A stretch of DNA of 7,910 nucleotides from Actinomycetota bacterium (lineage in GTDB: Bacteria > Actinomycetota > Humimicrobiia > Humimicrobiales > Humimicrobiaceae), in assembly GCA_003567835.1 (NCBI GenBank), contig PWYO01000275.1, positions 1 to 7,910 of the forward strand. The letters run 5' to 3'. The position numbers were made by a program, and so were the translations under genes. Each line of letters opens with the position of its first letter. The stretch's first letter is position 1. Shown here one piece after another: positions 5,741 to 7,910 of the stretch. The notes under the pieces are model-generated. The model had not been told where the DNA came from. It worked only from the letters and a program-made list of their open reading frames with translations, and ran no database searches.

Positions 5741-7910
5741 ATGGGCAAAAACGTCCGTACAATTCGTTTGGATATCACTGGTATGCACTGTGCAAGCTGT
5801 GCCCAAAGTGTTGAAAAGGCCCTTTCAGCTGTTGATGGGGTCCAGTCGGTTCAAGTAAATTTTGCTACCCAGAAAGCTACTATAGAATATGTGCCGGAAA
5901 AGATAGACCAGCAGGGACTGGTAAAAACCGTAAAAAAAGCCGGATACGGGGCAGAAGATCCTCAAAAAAAAGATATTGCCGCAACGTTTAAGGTTTCGGG
6001 TATGCACTGTGCAAGCTGTGCCCAAAATATTGAGAAAAAACTAAACAGCCTCAAAGCAATAACCCAAGCCAGGGTTAATATGGCCTCTGAAACATTAAGG
6101 GTGGCTTACAACCCGCAAGAGATCAGCCAAAAGGAGATCAGCAAGGCAGTCCGTTCCCTGGGTTTTTCCCTGCAACAGGAATCAAAAGAAGAAAATGGCC
6201 AAGCAGAAGAGCAGCTGTCTAAAACAGCGAAACGAATGTGGTTTGCCATTGCTTTCGCCGGTCCCATCATGATACTCATGGCCGTTCATATGTTTATTGC
6301 CGAGATTCCCCATTATTTTACCATCATTTACATTCTGGGTTTTCCGGTAATCTTTTTTGCAGGACTGGAAACCTATAAAGGGGCTTTAAAATCGATAAAA
6401 AATCTGCGGCCGAATATGGACACATTGGTTACCCTGGGCTCCCTGGTGCCTTACCTGCTAAACAGCCTGAGTTTTTGGTTTCCGGTTACCTCTTTTGTTG
6501 AAATGGCAGCGGCCATCCTTACCTTGCATCTGGTGGGCAGGTTTTTGGAAGCAAAAGCCAAAGGTCGGGCCTCTGAGGCCATTCGAAAGCTGCTTGCCCT
6601 GGAAGCAAAAAAAGCCCGGATTCTGGATGGGCAAAAGGAAGTGGAAGTGCCTGTAGAAGAGGTGCGGGTGGGCCAGGTTATGGTGATAAGGCCTGGAGAA
6701 AAGATTCCCCTGGATGGAGAGGTCATAGAAGGCCAGAGCACTGTCGATGAATCCATGGCCACCGGAGAGTCCTTTCCTGTGACCAGAAAAGAGGGAGATC
6801 CTGTGATCGGTGCCACCATCAACAAACAGGGTTTACTCAAAGTAAAGGCTACCAAAGTAGGCAGGGATACATTTTTGGCCCAGGTTATAAAAATGGTAGA
6901 AGAATGCCAGGGTTCCAAAGTGCCTATACAGGAATTTGCCGACCGGGTGACCGGTTATTTTGTGCCTGCAGTTATACTGATTTCAATTTCGGCCTTTGTT
7001 TCCTGGCTGCTTTTCCCAAACTTCCATACATCGGTTGTGGCGTATTTTCAATTTCCCTGGAGCACCCTTGATTTGCCGCTTTTTTCACTGGCCTTGCTGG
7101 CTACCATTGCCGTGCTGGTGATCTCATGCCCTTGTGCCTTAGGTTTGGCAACACCCACTGCTATTATGGTGGGAAGCGGTTTGGGGGCGCAAAAAGGCAT
7201 CTTAATAAGGAAAGGGGAAGCCATACAGACCATGAAAAGCATCAAAATGATTGCTTTTGATAAAACCGGGACCATCACCAAAGGGAAACCGGAGGTCACA
7301 GACTGTATTCCCCTAGACGGTTTTGACAGAAAAGAGCTGCTTTATTATGCAGCCAGCGTAGAAAATGGTTCCGAACATCCTCTGGGAGAGGCGGTGGTCA
7401 AGCTGGCCAAAGATGAAGGCATAGATTTGGGCCCGTTAGGCGGTTTTTCAGCACTGTCCGGAAAAGGGGTGTACGGCAGCATTGGGGGCAAAAAGGTTCT
7501 GGTGGGAAGCCAGAAATTGATGGAACAGGAACATATTGCCTATCACCAGCATCAAAAGACCTTGGAGAGCCTGGAAGACGAAGCCAAAACAGTCATGCTT
7601 GCTGCAGTGGGGGGCAGGATTGCAGGCATGATTGCAGTTGCCGATACCCTAAAAAAAGATTCTGCTGCAGCCATAGCAGAGATTGAAAAAATGGGCATAA
7701 AAACGGTTATGATTACCGGGGACAATCAACGGACTGCCAAAGCCATAGCCAGAAAAATTGGCATGGGCAGGTTTCTGGCTGAAGTTTTGCCCCAGGGAAA
7801 AGTAGATGAAATAAAGAAACTGCAGTCAGAATTCGGACCTGTAGCCATGGTAGGGGATGGCATCAATGACGCCCCGGCCTTAAAGCAGGCCAATATAGGC
7901 ATAGCCATTG
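5741..7910 (+). CDS. copA: Copper-translocating P1B-type ATPase CopA, 3'-truncated by window edge
   Basis: The first 723 residues of a Cu+ efflux ATPase of the cytoplasmic membrane are visible with no in-frame stop; about 80-100 residues, with the last two membrane helices, should lie beyond the window. In order: two heavy-metal-binding domains with GMHCASC at 14-20 and 87-93; membrane helices at about 168-188, 192-209, 228-246 and 253-273; the actuator motif TGES (341-344); helices at about 407-427 and 447-475, the latter holding the Cu+ site CPC (463-465); the phosphorylation motif DKTGT (D507); the nucleotide-binding HP (H546-P547); TGDN; and GDGINDAP (705-712). CPC and the paired GMxCxxC domains indicate Cu+/Ag+ rather than Zn2+/Cd2+. 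The segment between helices 5 and 6 (about 428-446) seems longer than usual. A consensus promoter with a CsoR-like operator precedes it, so it is probably copper-induced. Confidence 0.96.
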   Translation, partial: MGKNVRTIRLDITGMHCASCAQSVEKALSAVDGVQSVQVNFATQKATIEYVPEKIDQQGLVKTVKKAGYGAEDPQKKDIAATFKVSGMHCASCAQNIEKKLNSLKAITQARVNMASETLRVAYNPQEISQKEISKAVRSLGFSLQQESKEENGQAEEQLSKTAKRMWFAIAFAGPIMILMAVHMFIAEIPHYFTIIYILGFPVIFFAGLETYKGALKSIKNLRPNMDTLVTLGSLVPYLLNSLSFWFPVTSFVEMAAAILTLHLVGRFLEAKAKGRASEAIRKLLALEAKKARILDGQKEVEVPVEEVRVGQVMVIRPGEKIPLDGEVIEGQSTVDESMATGESFPVTRKEGDPVIGATINKQGLLKVKATKVGRDTFLAQVIKMVEECQGSKVPIQEFADRVTGYFVPAVILISISAFVSWLLFPNFHTSVVAYFQFPWSTLDLPLFSLALLATIAVLVISCPCALGLATPTAIMVGSGLGAQKGILIRKGEAIQTMKSIKMIAFDKTGTITKGKPEVTDCIPLDGFDRKELLYYAASVENGSEHPLGEAVVKLAKDEGIDLGPLGGFSALSGKGVYGSIGGKKVLVGSQKLMEQEHIAYHQHQKTLESLEDEAKTVMLAAVGGRIAGMIAVADTLKKDSAAAIAEIEKMGIKTVMITGDNQRTAKAIARKIGMGRFLAEVLPQGKVDEIKKLQSEFGPVAMVGDGINDAPALKQANIGIAI

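Noticed and set aside
6451..6918. A 155-codon open frame on the minus strand inside copA
   Set aside because: It lies fully antisense to strongly conserved CopA sequence (helix 4, actuator domain, TGES). Its translation is low-complexity and Ser/Thr-rich with no recognised domain.

Overview
The window looks like chromosome from a Gram-positive anaerobe, most likely a Firmicute of the Clostridia type. The signs are moderate GC (mid-40s % by eye), strong AGGAG-type ribosome sites, a TTG start, a textbook sigma-A promoter (TTGACA, 17 bp, TATTAT), a CsoR-type copper operator, and a UroD-superfamily protein that is not HemE. The species cannot be named from the sequence.

Layout. Bases 1-327 hold the 3' part of a hotdog-fold thioesterase of the FlK type, cut by the window edge. 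It is followed 7 bp later by an intact membrane-bound family-2 glycosyltransferase (335-1525). A divergent PlsY-like acyltransferase (1527-2153, minus strand) converges on it with a single base between the stop codons. A 212-bp divergent intergenic region then carries a promoter for a two-gene, translationally coupled unit: a UroD/MtaA-superfamily protein (2366-3535) and an L-fucose/L-arabinose isomerase-superfamily protein (3532-4944).

The next ~800 bp has no intact gene. It holds the wreck of a second glycosyltransferase of the same family as the one at 335-1525. Its N-terminal membrane segment, LVPA-NEE motif, LDDHSGDAT region and IIEDG...RIYGSFQQAVQGF region can be read in order across three frames, interrupted by two stops and an internal deletion of about 80 residues. 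Its tail runs into a sigma-A promoter with a CsoR-like palindrome, which drives a two-HMA-domain Cu+ P1B-type ATPase (CopA, 5741 to beyond the window end; 723 residues visible).

How the parts fit. The glycosyltransferase and the PlsY-like acyltransferase suggest glycolipid or membrane-lipid work. The UroD-like and isomerase-like pair is an uncharacterised metabolic unit, whose third gene was probably the now-dead glycosyltransferase. CopA is a separate copper-efflux unit. No mobile element, CRISPR array, tRNA or rRNA was seen. The most notable items are the unexplained UroD-like/isomerase-like pair and the glycosyltransferase pseudogene.
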